From: DATBLE01 sp036555585
GTDB taxonomy: Bacteria > Actinomycetota > Thermoleophilia > Gaiellales > Gaiellaceae
DNA length: 64,000 nucleotides
Direction: 5' to 3'
Assembly (NCBI GenBank): GCA_036555585.1
Contig: DATBLE010000042.1
Coordinates: 118,045-182,044 of the forward strand
Below are positions 27,802 to 36,321 of the stretch, piece by piece (position 1 is the first letter of the stretch; each line of letters opens with the position of its first letter). A program made the position numbers and the translations under genes. Under the pieces are notes generated by a model. That model was given only the letters and a program-made list of their open reading frames with translations. It made no database searches and had not been told where the DNA came from.

Positions 27802-29151
27802 TCAGTCGAGCGGGTCAGACACGACGACGCGCGCGAGCTCGCTCTTGCTCCTCGCGGCCGTCTGCGTGCCGAGGAACCGGCTGTGGATGCGCCAGTAGCC
27901 GACAGTGGGCGGCATCCAGGTCGTCGCCACCAGACCGGTGGGCCCGACCGGGGCGTCGACCGTCTGGACGAAGTGCCAGCCGGTCAGCGGGTCGAGCCGG
28001 TCGAACTGAAACCGGACCGCGCCGCCCGTGCCGGGCGGAGTCACCGTGGCCGTCAGAGCCAGCGACCGTCCGGGGTCGATCTCGACGGCTCTCGAGCCGT
28101 CGACGAGCATCTCGGTCGTCGTCACCGTGCGCACGAGCAGCTGCAGCTGGTACGGGCCGCCGGCGCGGTCCTCGGCCCGCACGGCCAGGTAGTAGTGGGC
28201 GCGCGGCAGCCGCTTGCGGAGGATGATCCGCCCGTCCTCGACGCTGCGAACGGTGGGAACCGCGTCTCCCGACGGCGTGAGCAGCGTCAGCGTGAACGAC
28301 GCCCGTGCAGGCTTGACCAGCCGTGCCCGGAACTCGCTCGGCCCGGCGACGCCGAACCGGTAGAGGTCGACGAGGTCGTCGCCGCGACCGGACAGCCGGC
28401 CCGCAATGCGTGCGCCGCTCGAGAGGAGGATCCCGGGCGCGACGTCGTCGGGCTCTGCCGCCGCGACCTCGAGGCGGTAGCGCTGCACGTTCGCGATGCT
28501 CGGATCAGACTCGATCAGCAGGCTGTAGCGGCCGCCGCCGTCGGGGCCGGGCGTGAAGAGGGCATAGCCTCCGCACTCCGCGTCGAGAACCGGCGTGTCG
28601 GCTCTGAAGGAGTACGTGCCCGGCCGGTAGAGGCGGAGCGGCAGGCAGCCCCGTCCCGGGACGAGGTTGATGCGGTAGCTCCGACCGCGGTCCATGACGA
28701 CCGACCAGGCGTCGTCCCTGTCGACGAGCGGGTGGACGGCGGAGCGGACTCCGCGGGCCGCAAGCGGCTCCCCGGGCGGGCGGGCCGGGCGCTCGGCCCG
28801 GAAGACGCGCAGCCGGAAGGAGCCTGGCTCCGACTCGGTGCGCTGGGCCACGGCGACCACGTAGCCGACGTGCCTGCGGCCGTAGAACGGCAGGAGCAGC
28901 CGCCCCTTCGCGTTGGTCGTTCCGCAGGCGACGGGGTACAGCCGCGACCGCGCGCGGCGATAGACGCCGACGACGGCGTCGAGCTTCCCGGCGGCCGTGA
29001 GCCTGACGAGGATCGGCCCCCGCCGCGACGAGGTGAGGCGGTACCAGACGTCGTTCTCGGCCGGCGAGCACGCGAGCTGAGGCCGCTCGGTCGACGCGCC
29101 CTTCGTGGACCCGGCGACGAGCGCCGGGCGACTACGCACACCTGCCGGCAT
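27802..29151 (-). CDS. Hypothetical beta-rich protein, probably exported
   Basis: The 449-residue protein has no recognised catalytic motif. It reads as a string of beta-sandwich-like repeats of about 100 residues with alternating hydrophobic strands, for example NDVWYRLTSSRRGPILVRL, YLAVRAEDRAGGPYQLQLLV and RFQFDRLDPLTGWHFVQTV; such modules resemble pre-peptidase C-terminal or Ig-like domains of secreted proteins. From ATG 29151 no signal peptide is visible, and no ribosome binding site is clear, so the start is uncertain and the 5' end may have been lost. Function unknown. Confidence 0.6.
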   Translation of the reverse strand: MPAGVRSRPALVAGSTKGASTERPQLACSPAENDVWYRLTSSRRGPILVRLTAAGKLDAVVGVYRRARSRLYPVACGTTNAKGRLLLPFYGRRHVGYVVAVAQRTESEPGSFRLRVFRAERPARPPGEPLAARGVRSAVHPLVDRDDAWSVVMDRGRSYRINLVPGRGCLPLRLYRPGTYSFRADTPVLDAECGGYALFTPGPDGGGRYSLLIESDPSIANVQRYRLEVAAAEPDDVAPGILLSSGARIAGRLSGRGDDLVDLYRFGVAGPSEFRARLVKPARASFTLTLLTPSGDAVPTVRSVEDGRIILRKRLPRAHYYLAVRAEDRAGGPYQLQLLVRTVTTTEMLVDGSRAVEIDPGRSLALTATVTPPGTGGAVRFQFDRLDPLTGWHFVQTVDAPVGPTGLVATTWMPPTVGYWRIHSRFLGTQTAARSKSELARVVVSDPLD

Positions 29152-29193
29152 CGGCGAGATCGCGTCAGCGGAGCGGAGAAGGTACCGACGGTA

Positions 29194-29233
29194 CGTGGTT
29201 TCCGCGTACCGCGCGCCAGGCCCCTCCCCGATG
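29194..29233 (+). promoter_or_regulatory. Bipartite regulatory motif before CBS gene
   Basis: CGTGGTTTCCGCGT then 19 bases to CCCGATG (one base longer overall than the other copies), ending 45 bases before ATG 29279. The CGTGGTT start matches the copy before the MMPL gene. Weaker than the other sites because of the spacing and the CCGCGT half. Confidence 0.4.
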
Positions 29234-29278
29234 CCCTGCGCTCCGCGCCGCGCGACGCTCGCTCCAGGAGGTGACGAG

Positions 29279-29725
29279 ATGAAGACGACCTTCCAACCGT
29301 CGCATCGGCTCCGTCCCGTGACCGAGCTGCGTGCGATCGACGCGATGCACCCGGGAATGATCTCGTGCCCGCCCGAGACGCCGCTTCGCACCGTCGCCCG
29401 CATGATGGCGACGTATCGCGTCCACGCGATCGTCGTCCATGCCCACGACGAGGAAGAGCTCCCGGGCGGCGACGGCTGGGGCGTCGTCACCGACGCGGAC
29501 CTCGTCCGGGCCGGGCTGGACGAGGACGTCGACGCGCTGACCGCGAGCCGGGTGGCGGCGACGCCCGTGCTGACCGTGACCACCGTCGACCCGCTGCCGC
29601 GGGCGATGCAGCTGATGGCGGAGCACGAGGTCGCACACGTGATCGTGGTCGAGCGTCACTCGGGCCGGCCGGTCGGGGTGCTCTCGTCGCTCGACGTCGC
29701 CCGGGCGCTCGCGGGCGTCACCTAG
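29279..29725 (+). CDS. Tandem CBS-domain protein
   Basis: This 148-residue protein is a pair of CBS domains (HPGMISCPPETPLRTVARMMATYRVHAIVV and TPVLTVTTVDPLPRAMQLMAEHEVAHVIVV), forming a Bateman module that usually senses adenine nucleotides. It has no other domain and resembles stand-alone CBS proteins such as mycobacterial Hrp1, a DosR-regulon member. An AGGAGGTG site lies seven bases before ATG 29279. A copy of the bipartite motif lies upstream. It ends against the remnant alcohol dehydrogenase on the other strand. Confidence 0.9.
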   Translation: MKTTFQPSHRLRPVTELRAIDAMHPGMISCPPETPLRTVARMMATYRVHAIVVHAHDEEELPGGDGWGVVTDADLVRAGLDEDVDALTASRVAATPVLTVTTVDPLPRAMQLMAEHEVAHVIVVERHSGRPVGVLSSLDVARALAGVT

Positions 29726-30271
29726 GGGATCGACACCGACGCCTCCCAGGCGGCGGCTCCGAACCGGAACGGCAGCGTGCCGCCCGCGAGGCCCACGACG
29801 GCGATGTCCGCCTCCGGCGCTGCGACGGCGGCGGCGAGGGCCATGGTGTCGTCCGAGCCGACGAGATCGAGGACGAGCCGGCCGCCCCGGCCGCGCGTCG
29901 CCTCGGCGATCTCCGCCGCCGCCTGCTCGCCCGCCTGAACCGCCTCGTCCGCGCCGACCGACCGGGCCAGCTCGAGCTTGTCCGCGGCCGTGTCCACGGC
30001 GACGATGCGGGCGGGTGCGAGGGCCCGGAGCAGCTGCACGGCCATGTGGCCGAGTCCGCCCACGCCGATCACCACAACGCTCGAGCCGGGAACGAGCGCG
30101 TGCAGCGAGCGCTTGATCGCGTGCTAGGGCGTCAGCGCGGCGTCGGTCAGCGGAATGGCACGCCCCGGCACCGCCCACGCGGATCAGGACCTGACCCGGG
30201 CCGGGCTCGGGCTCCGGCACGTCGACCAGCTCCGGGGGCTGCTGCCACTCCAGGAGGCGAAAGGCCTTCAC
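29722..30271 (-). pseudogene. Zinc-type alcohol dehydrogenase, decayed
   Basis: The remnant starts at GTG 30271 with about 40 codons of a normal ADH N-terminus (VKAFRLLEWQQPPELVDV, IRVGGAGACHS). It then jumps at about 30150, with a frame change, into the segment IPLTDAALTP that normally lies about 105-110 residues later, so the zinc-binding middle is deleted. A TAG at 30124-30126 replaces the Tyr codon of TPYHAIK. The NAD-binding fold follows (VVVIGVGGLGHMAVQLLRAL) and the gene stops at VSIP, where the last quarter is missing next to the CBS gene. The GTG overlaps the upstream gene's stop, a relic of an operon. Not expected to be functional. Confidence 0.85.
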
Positions 30272-30918
30272 GGCGTCGACGCAGCCGGCTCGGCCGCCCG
30301 GGCCAGGCCTTCGGCCCGCTGCTTGATCCCCAGCAGCATCTTGCGCTCCATCACCAGCGAGCCCGGCTCCATCACCAGCATGCCGAGGCGCTGGCCGGCC
30401 GAGCCGCCGCCGGTGGCGATCCGGTTGCGGCTCAGCAGGCGCGTGGTTCCGCCCCTCTCCTCGAGCGCGAACGTCCACACCCAGTCGCCCGCCTCCGAGC
30501 GCAGGCTCAGCACGTGCTCCGGCTCGAGGAGCTCGACGCGCATGCCGGGCTGATCCGGCTTCGCGCGCAGGATCTCGCCCGTCTGCAGGTGCTGCCACTC
30601 GGGGACGATCCGGTCGGAGCTGTGCATGTTCAGGCCGAACAGGTTCTCGATCCAGTCGTAGGTGTAGGCGCCCGCCCGCCCCGGCCCCATCTGCACCAGC
30701 CACGGCCAGACGTCTCGCGCGGGCGCGTCGATCGAGACCGCGCGCGTCGAGACGAGGTCCGCGTGCTCGAGCAGCTCGTCGCCGGGCAACCGCCGGTCGG
30801 CCTCGTCCGGCGTCGCCCCCCAGGACAGGACCGGCCGCCGCAGGTAGCGCCGGTACAGGACCGGCACGAGGAGGGCGGCCACCAGCAGGCCGGCCAGGCG
30901 CTTCGCCGTGGTGGTCAC
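30268..30918 (-). CDS. SRPBCC-type membrane-anchored protein
   Basis: This 216-residue protein has an N-terminal hydrophobic anchor (RLAGLLVAALLVPVLY) and then a START/polyketide-cyclase-like (SRPBCC) domain: RAVSIDAPARDVWPWLVQMG, AYTYDWIENLFGLN, GDWVWTFALEERGGTTRLLSRN. Such proteins bind hydrophobic ligands; no substrate can be named. GTG 30918 is chosen because the anchor begins just after it. Its TGA overlaps the GTG of the decayed alcohol dehydrogenase, so the pair was once co-translated. Confidence 0.75.
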   Translation of the reverse strand: MTTTAKRLAGLLVAALLVPVLYRRYLRRPVLSWGATPDEADRRLPGDELLEHADLVSTRAVSIDAPARDVWPWLVQMGPGRAGAYTYDWIENLFGLNMHSSDRIVPEWQHLQTGEILRAKPDQPGMRVELLEPEHVLSLRSEAGDWVWTFALEERGGTTRLLSRNRIATGGGSAGQRLGMLVMEPGSLVMERKMLLGIKQRAEGLARAAEPAASTP

Positions 30919-30959
30919 GATGCCCGCATGCCCAGACCCGAGCCGCTGAAACCTCGACG

Positions 30960-31829
30960 CTAGCCGCGCAACGCCGGATCCCCGGCGAGGACGGCCAGGG
31001 CGTGCGCCTCGAGCTGGCGGACGCGCTCGCGCGTGAGGCCGAGGTCGGTCCCGATCGCCTGCAGCGTCTCGGGCGTGCGGCGGAGGCCGAAGTGCCGCTC
31101 GACGACGAGCCGCTCGCGGTCGGGCAGCGCTCGCAGCGCACGGTCGAGCGTGTGCCGGAGGTGCTCGCGCTCCAGCCCCTCGTCGAGGCTGTCGCTGCGG
31201 GGATCGGGGATCAGCTCGCCGAGCTCCGTCGGCTCGCCGTCGGACCGGAAGGGCTGGTTCAGCGAGAGGATGGTGCGGGCGAGTGCGAAGGCTTCGTCCA
31301 CCTGCTCGAGCGAGAGGCCCGTCTCGTCCGCGAGCTCCTCCCGCGTGGGGACTCGGCCCAGGTCGGCCTCGAGGCGCTGCTGCGCCAGCTCGACCTTGCG
31401 CCTGCGCTCGAGGGCGTGCACCGGGATGCGGATCGTCCGGGCGTGGTTCGAGATCGCCCGCTGGATCCCCTGGCGGATCCACCAGGTCGCGTAGGTGGAG
31501 AACTTGTGACCGCGCCGCCAGTCGAACTTCTCGACCGCCCGGCTGAGCCCGATCGCGCCCTCCTGGATCAGGTCGAGGAACGGCAGGCCCATTCCGCGGT
31601 ATCGCTTCGCAATCGAGACGACGAGGCGCAGGTTGCCCTCCACCATCCGGTGCTTGGCCGCGACGTCGCCGCGCTCGATGCGCTTGGCGAGCGAGACCTC
31701 CTCGGCCGCCGTCAGCAGCGGGTGCATCGAGATCTCCGCGAGCAGCAGCTGGAGGCTGTCCTGCGAGCCCGATTCGCCGTCCTCCGCGTACGTGCCCCGT
31801 GGTCGTCGGATCCGGGCTGTCTCGGCCAT
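30960..31829 (-). CDS. Sigma-70 family RNA polymerase sigma factor (group 2, RpoD-like)
   Basis: The 289-residue factor has region 1.2 (LQLLLAEISMHPLLTAAEEVSLAKRIERGD), region 2 (NLRLVVSIAKRYRGMGLPFLDLIQEG, FSTYATWWIRQGI), region 3 (GRVPTREELADETGLS) and region 4 (GLTRERVRQLEAHAL). Region 2.4 is almost that of primary sigma factors, so it likely reads similar promoters, while lacking region 1.1. ATG 31829 is chosen over GTG 31865 as the first start after the upstream bipartite motif (31863-31901). Its control by the same motif as the stress genes would make it a second tier of regulation. Confidence 0.9.
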   Translation of the reverse strand: MAETARIRRPRGTYAEDGESGSQDSLQLLLAEISMHPLLTAAEEVSLAKRIERGDVAAKHRMVEGNLRLVVSIAKRYRGMGLPFLDLIQEGAIGLSRAVEKFDWRRGHKFSTYATWWIRQGIQRAISNHARTIRIPVHALERRRKVELAQQRLEADLGRVPTREELADETGLSLEQVDEAFALARTILSLNQPFRSDGEPTELGELIPDPRSDSLDEGLEREHLRHTLDRALRALPDRERLVVERHFGLRRTPETLQAIGTDLGLTRERVRQLEAHALAVLAGDPALRG

Positions 31830-31862
31830 TGCCGCCACCGTGCCTGCCGGACGGGTCGTCCA

Positions 31863-31901
31863 CATCCGGGCGGCGCCGGACCCGGAGCGCGGGAAACTGC
31901 G
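31863..31901 (-). promoter_or_regulatory. Bipartite regulatory motif before sigma factor gene
   Basis: On the minus strand: CGCAGTTTC, CCGCGC, 17 bases, CCGGATG, ending 34 bases before ATG 31829. On the plus strand the same core reads GCGGGAAAC-TGCGGA towards the ATP-grasp gene, but no second box follows at the right distance there. Confidence 0.5.
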
Positions 31902-31988
31902 GACGCGCTCATCGCGCTCCTCGGGCGGGAATCAGCGACGGCCCGGATGCGTCTGTCTCCGGGCGGCACGACGATCGCCGGAGACGTG

Positions 31989-33011
31989 ATGGACGGATCG
32001 AGCCGAGACAGGGTCTGCGTGGTCGGCTCCGCCGGCAACGAGACGAACGTGGAGCTGGTCGAGAGCTGGCGGGAGGCCGGACTCGACGCCGTCCTGCTGG
32101 ACCCGCTCCGGCGCGTTCCAGCAGACGCCGTCGTCCTCGGCCGCATCGACGTCCTGCCGACGCTCGACGGAGTCGAGCCGGGGCTGCTCGCCCTGCTCCT
32201 GCTCGAGCGGCGCGGCTGCCGCGTGCTCAACGGGGCCGAGGCGCTGCTCACCGTCCACGACAAGCTCCGCACCGCCCGCCGCCTCGAGCTGGCGGGCCTG
32301 CCCCACCCGCGCACGGCTGCCCGGCGGGAAGAGGCGGGAGCGGAGCTGGAGCCGCCCTTCGTCCTCAAGCCTCGCTTCGGCAGCTGGGGACGCGACGTCT
32401 TCCTCTGTGCCGACAATCGTGCCGTCACCTCGACCCTGGACGAGATTCGCCGGCGGCCGTGGTTTCGCCGCCACGGCGCGATCGTCCAGGAGCTCGTCCC
32501 GTCGGGCGGCAGCGACCTGCGGCTGGTCGTCGCCGGCGGCGAGGTCGTCGGCGCCGGCAAGCGCGTCGCGGCCCCCGGCGAGTGGCGGACCAACGTCTCG
32601 CTCGGCGGCACGCTGCACCCGGTGACGCCGTCGCCTGCCGCCCGCTCGCTCGCAGTCGCCGCGGCGGCGGCCGTCGGCGCCGACCTCGTCGGAGTCGACC
32701 TGATCCCGCTCGGCGGGGACGAGTACGTCGTCGTCGAGCTGAACGGGGCCGTCGAGTTCGACGAGGGCTACTCGCTCACCCGGCGCGGCGTCCACCTGGA
32801 CGCCGCCGATGCGCTCGGGCTGCTCGGGAGCCGGGCGGGCGCCGGGGCGACCGGCTGCGGCGGCGCCGAGCCCGTCGGGCCTCGCGAGCGGCGGTACGCC
32901 TTGAGCAGCTCGATCGCGACGAGCGGCACGAGCGCGAGCGCGAGGACGACCGCTGCCGGCCCGACGCCGAGCGGCGTGGCCGCGAAGGCCGATCCCGCGC
33001 CGGGCACGTAG
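31989..33011 (+). CDS. ATP-grasp ligase (RimK/LysX-like)
   Basis: This 340-residue enzyme probably joins an amino group to a carboxylate with ATP. It has a pre-ATP-grasp region (CVVGSAGNETNVELVESW), the ATP-binding Lys in FVLKPRFGSWGRDVFLC, VQELVPSGGSDLRLVVAGGEVVGAGK read across a loop, and the Mg-binding GVDLIPLGGDEYVVVELNGA. Substrates are unknown; RimK- and LysX-type relatives add glutamate or aminoadipate. The frame runs 244 bases past the start of overlap with the convergent ATPase gene, so the last 80 residues (Ala/Ser/Gly rich) are probably a non-domain tail. Confidence 0.82.
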   Translation: MDGSSRDRVCVVGSAGNETNVELVESWREAGLDAVLLDPLRRVPADAVVLGRIDVLPTLDGVEPGLLALLLLERRGCRVLNGAEALLTVHDKLRTARRLELAGLPHPRTAARREEAGAELEPPFVLKPRFGSWGRDVFLCADNRAVTSTLDEIRRRPWFRRHGAIVQELVPSGGSDLRLVVAGGEVVGAGKRVAAPGEWRTNVSLGGTLHPVTPSPAARSLAVAAAAAVGADLVGVDLIPLGGDEYVVVELNGAVEFDEGYSLTRRGVHLDAADALGLLGSRAGAGATGCGGAEPVGPRERRYALSSSIATSGTSASARTTAAGPTPSGVAAKADPAPGT

Positions 33012-35329
33012 ACGACGGCGACCACCAGGGCGGCGGACGAGAGCACGCTCGCGTCGAGCCACGAGTTCCGGGGCGCCTGCCACGCGGCCGCGGAATTCGA
33101 GCGCATGCCGTAGACGAGCGCCAGCTCGGCGAAGGCGAGCGTCGCGAACGCCATCGTCTGCTCGAGGTCGCCCTCCATGGCCCGTCCGATCGCGAAGGCG
33201 GCGAAGGTGACGGCGCCGACGAGGATGCCGACCCAGAACAACGTCCACCAGCCCCGCCGGTCGAACAGCTCGCGGCCTCGCCGCGGGGGCGACCTCATCG
33301 TCTCGGGGCCGGCGGGATCGCGCGCAAGCGCGAGTGCCGGCAGTCCGTCGGTGAGCAGGTTGACGATCAGGATCTGGATCACGGCGAGCGGCGCGCCGAG
33401 GCCCACCCCGATCGCGAGCGCGAAGACGAGCACCTCGCCGAAGTTCGCCGAGAGCAGGAACGCGACGAACTTGCGGATGTTGTCGCCGATCCGGCGCCCC
33501 TCGGCGACCGCCGCGACGATGGTCGCGAAGTCGTCGTCCGTGAGGACGATGCCCGCCGCCTCCCGTGCCGCCTCGGTGCCGCCGCGGCCCATCGCCACGC
33601 CGACGTCGGCCCGGCGAAGGGCGGGGGCGTCGTTGACGCCGTCGCCCGTGACCGCCACGACCTCCCCGAGCCCTTGCAGCTCCTCCACGAGCGCGAGCTT
33701 GTCCGCCGGCGCCGCCCGGGCCAGGATGGCCTCCGGCTCGAGGCCGAGCGCATGGCCGATCGTCTGCGCCGTCGCCGGGTGGTCGCCGGTGACCATCCGG
33801 ACCTCGATCCCCGCCGCGCGAGCGTCCTCCACCGCGGGGGCCGCGCTCGCCCGCAACGGGTCGTGCAGCGCGATCACGCCGAGCGGCACCACGTCGTGCT
33901 CCACGTCCGCGCCCGTCTCCGCCTCGGGCCCGAGCGCGCGCGTCGCGACGGCGAGCACGCGCAGGCCCTCCGCCGCCCACGAGCTCGCCGCCGCCAGGAG
34001 CTCGGCCGGCCGGCGGGGAGCGAGCGCCGCGACCGTCTCGGGCGCGCCCTTCATGAAGAGGCGGCGGCCGCCGTCGAGGGCGTAGATGCGGCTCATCAGC
34101 TTGCGCTCGGAGGAGAAGGGCAGCTCGCCCACCGGCTCGTAGCGGCCCGAGAGCTCCTTCGGCGAGATGCCCCGCTCCATCGCCGCGAGCACGAGCCCCT
34201 TCTCGATCGGGTCCCCGACGACGTGGTCGCCCGTCCAGTCGGCACCGCAGGCCAGGGCGGCCGCCTCGAGCAACGCGCGCTCCTCGACCCCGTCGGCCGT
34301 CCGGAGCGCGGCGACGCGAATCTCGTTCTCGGTGAGCGTCCCGGTCTTGTCGGTGCAGATCACGGTGGTCTCGCCGAGGGTCTCGATCGCGGCGAGCCGT
34401 CGGACGAGCGCCCCGCGCCGGGCCATCGCCCGCGCCCCGAAGGCGAGCGCGGCGGTGACGATCGCGGCGAGACCCTCGGGAACCGCGGCCACCGCGACCG
34501 CCACGGAGGTGAGGAAGGCCTCGTCCCAGGCTCCGCCGCGGAGCAGGATCAGCGCGCCGAGGACGATCGTGATCGCGACGCCGAGCGCCACCATCTGGCG
34601 GGCCAGCCGGCCCAGCCTGCGCGTGAGCGGGGTGGGCGGGGCCTTCGCCCGCGCGGCGAGAACCTCGATCGAGCCCATCTCGGTCCGCGACCCGGTTGCG
34701 TAGACGAGGGCGCGCCCCCTCCCCCGGGTCACGGCCGTGCCCGCGAACAGCATCGAGGCGCGCTCCGCCAGCGGGGTCGACGCGCCGACGGCTTCCACCT
34801 GCTTCTCGACCGGGAGCGACTCCCCGGTCAGCGCCGACTCGTCCACCTCGACGGCGCTCGCCTCGACGAGCCGGGCGTCGGCGGCGACGCGGTCGCCCTC
34901 GCGGACGATCAGGAGGTCGCCGGGCACGACGAGGTCCCCCGGCAGCTCGGCGGCCACGCCGTCGCGAACCACGAGCGCCGTCTTCGTGAACGCCTGCGAG
35001 AGCGCGAGGATCGCCCGTTCCGCGCCGGCCTCCTGCCAGAACCCGAGCGCCCCGTTGACGACGAGGATCGCGGCGATCGCGATGCCCTCGACCGTGTCGC
35101 CGATCGCCACCGAGACGATCGAGGCGGCGACGAGCAGCAGCACGAGCGGATCGACCAGCTGGTTCAGCGCCAGCCGGAGGTAGGGCGGCCGCCGCCTGCG
35201 CTCGGGGGCGTTCGGCCCGTACAGCTGCAGGCGGCGCTCCGCCTCCGAGGCGGTGAGGCCGTGCACCAGGTCGGACTCGAGCGCGGCCTCCAGCTCGGCG
35301 GGCGCCGCCGCGTGCGGTCGATCGGTCAC
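32768..35329 (-). CDS. P2A-type Ca2+-transporting ATPase
   Basis: This 853-residue pump has the TGES loop (DESALTGESLPVEK), phosphorylation site CTDKTGTLTEN and GDGVNDAPAL. The calcium-coordinating helices match SERCA: TM4 AVAAVPEGLAAIVT (Glu), TM5 SANFGEVLVF (Asn, Glu) and TM6 NLLTDGLPALALA (Asn, Thr, Asp), so calcium export is likely, in contrast to the Na+/K+-like pump at 24.9-27.7 kb. GTG 35329 overlaps the UspA stop (GTGA). Mycobacterial CtpF, a DosR-regulon pump, is of similar type. The last 50 residues lie antisense to the ATP-grasp tail. Confidence 0.93.
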   Translation of the reverse strand: MTDRPHAAAPAELEAALESDLVHGLTASEAERRLQLYGPNAPERRRRPPYLRLALNQLVDPLVLLLVAASIVSVAIGDTVEGIAIAAILVVNGALGFWQEAGAERAILALSQAFTKTALVVRDGVAAELPGDLVVPGDLLIVREGDRVAADARLVEASAVEVDESALTGESLPVEKQVEAVGASTPLAERASMLFAGTAVTRGRGRALVYATGSRTEMGSIEVLAARAKAPPTPLTRRLGRLARQMVALGVAITIVLGALILLRGGAWDEAFLTSVAVAVAAVPEGLAAIVTAALAFGARAMARRGALVRRLAAIETLGETTVICTDKTGTLTENEIRVAALRTADGVEERALLEAAALACGADWTGDHVVGDPIEKGLVLAAMERGISPKELSGRYEPVGELPFSSERKLMSRIYALDGGRRLFMKGAPETVAALAPRRPAELLAAASSWAAEGLRVLAVATRALGPEAETGADVEHDVVPLGVIALHDPLRASAAPAVEDARAAGIEVRMVTGDHPATAQTIGHALGLEPEAILARAAPADKLALVEELQGLGEVVAVTGDGVNDAPALRRADVGVAMGRGGTEAAREAAGIVLTDDDFATIVAAVAEGRRIGDNIRKFVAFLLSANFGEVLVFALAIGVGLGAPLAVIQILIVNLLTDGLPALALARDPAGPETMRSPPRRGRELFDRRGWWTLFWVGILVGAVTFAAFAIGRAMEGDLEQTMAFATLAFAELALVYGMRSNSAAAWQAPRNSWLDASVLSSAALVVAVVYVPGAGSAFAATPLGVGPAAVVLALALVPLVAIELLKAYRRSRGPTGSAPPQPVAPAPARLPSSPSASAASRWTPRRVSE

Positions 35330-36147
35330 CCGGCGGGCCTCGGCCGCGCGACGAGGACGGAGCACGCGGCCTGATGCGCGATCCGTTCCGAGACGCTGCC
35401 CAGGGCCCGGACGCCGGTCAGCCCGCGGCTGCCGACGACCAGGAGGTCCGCGCCTCGAGCCGCGTCCGTCAGCGCCTCGAGCGGCTGCCTGTCGATCTCC
35501 TCGGCGGCGGGGCACCGTCGCCGGACCCGCTCGAGATCGACGGCCCCGCCGTGGACGGCGGCGATCACGCGCAGCGGAACCCCGAGCCGTGCCGCCAGGG
35601 ATTCCGCGGCCTCGAGCGCGTGCTCGGCCGCGGCCGAGCCGTCGATCCCGACGGCGATCGACCGTGGGAAGGCCCCCGGGTCGTCGGAGGGGCGGGCGAC
35701 CAGGATCGAGCAGGTCGGGGCGTGCAGCAGCTCGCCCACGACGCCGCCGATCAGGATCTCCTCGGCGCGACGTCGTCCGTGCCAGCCGACGGCGATCAGG
35801 GTCGTCGCGGTCCGCTCGGCCTCCTGCAGGAGCGCTGCCGTCTCCGGCCCGTTCACGAACCGCCTCTCGACACGGTCGCCGATCAGCTGCGCCGCCCGCT
35901 CGAGCGCGACGGTCGCCTCTCGCCGAAGCTGCTCGACGACGGCTGGGGCGTTGTGCGCGGCCCAGACCGCATCCGACAGCTCGACGACCGCGACGGCATC
36001 GATCGTCGCCTCCGGCTCCGCGAGCCGAGCGGCCTGGCGGCACGCCTCGAACCCGGCGTCGCTTCCGTCGACGTGCACCAGGACACGGCTGAAGCGAAGC
36101 TCGGCCTGGGCGGTCTCCTCGTCGTTCTCGATCGAGCCGATTGCCAT
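35326..36147 (-). CDS. Tandem universal stress protein (UspA)
   Basis: This 273-residue protein holds two Usp domains (about 18-150 and 158-268). The second has a clear ATP-binding G-2x-G-9x-G(S) motif, VVGSRGLTGVRALGSVSERI; the first is AVGWHGRRRAEEILIGGVVG, also near canonical. Tandem Usp proteins of this kind are abundant in the mycobacterial DosR regulon. It is co-translated with the calcium ATPase downstream. The region upstream (36148-36230) contains no complete bipartite motif in its own direction, though the palindromic core of the DUF1918-side copy lies nearby. Confidence 0.93.
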   Translation of the reverse strand: MAIGSIENDEETAQAELRFSRVLVHVDGSDAGFEACRQAARLAEPEATIDAVAVVELSDAVWAAHNAPAVVEQLRREATVALERAAQLIGDRVERRFVNGPETAALLQEAERTATTLIAVGWHGRRRAEEILIGGVVGELLHAPTCSILVARPSDDPGAFPRSIAVGIDGSAAAEHALEAAESLAARLGVPLRVIAAVHGGAVDLERVRRRCPAAEEIDRQPLEALTDAARGADLLVVGSRGLTGVRALGSVSERIAHQAACSVLVARPRPAG

Positions 36148-36230
36148 CGTGACCTCCGATCCCGTCGATCTGCCGCGTGGACCGCAGCGCTCCCGGAGGA
36201 ATCGTTCCGGTCCGACGGGGCCGGCGCCAT

Positions 36231-36269
36231 CGTGGAAATCCCCGTGCCCGCTCAGCGATCACCCCGATG
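36231..36269 (+). promoter_or_regulatory. Bipartite regulatory motif between UspA and DUF1918 genes
   Basis: CGTGGAAAT, CCCCGT, 17 bases, CCCGATG, ending 52 bases before the DUF1918 ATG. First part and second box match; the CCGCAG half is degenerate. Site lies in the divergent promoter region of a UspA-ATPase operon. Confidence 0.4.
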
Positions 36270-36321
36270 GCCGGGCGCCCCGCCCGCGTCAGGCTCGCGG
36301 CAGGCGACTTGGAGGACGCAG

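Noticed and set aside
31889..31949. Bipartite motif copy pointing to the ATP-grasp gene
   Set aside because: GCGGGAAAC and CCGGATG are both present but the spacing is about 45 bases; only the sigma-factor direction fits.
36148..36230. Bipartite motif for the tandem UspA gene
   Set aside because: No CCGCAG-like half with a GATG box at 16-17 bases in the minus direction; only the shared core near 36231-36245 is present.
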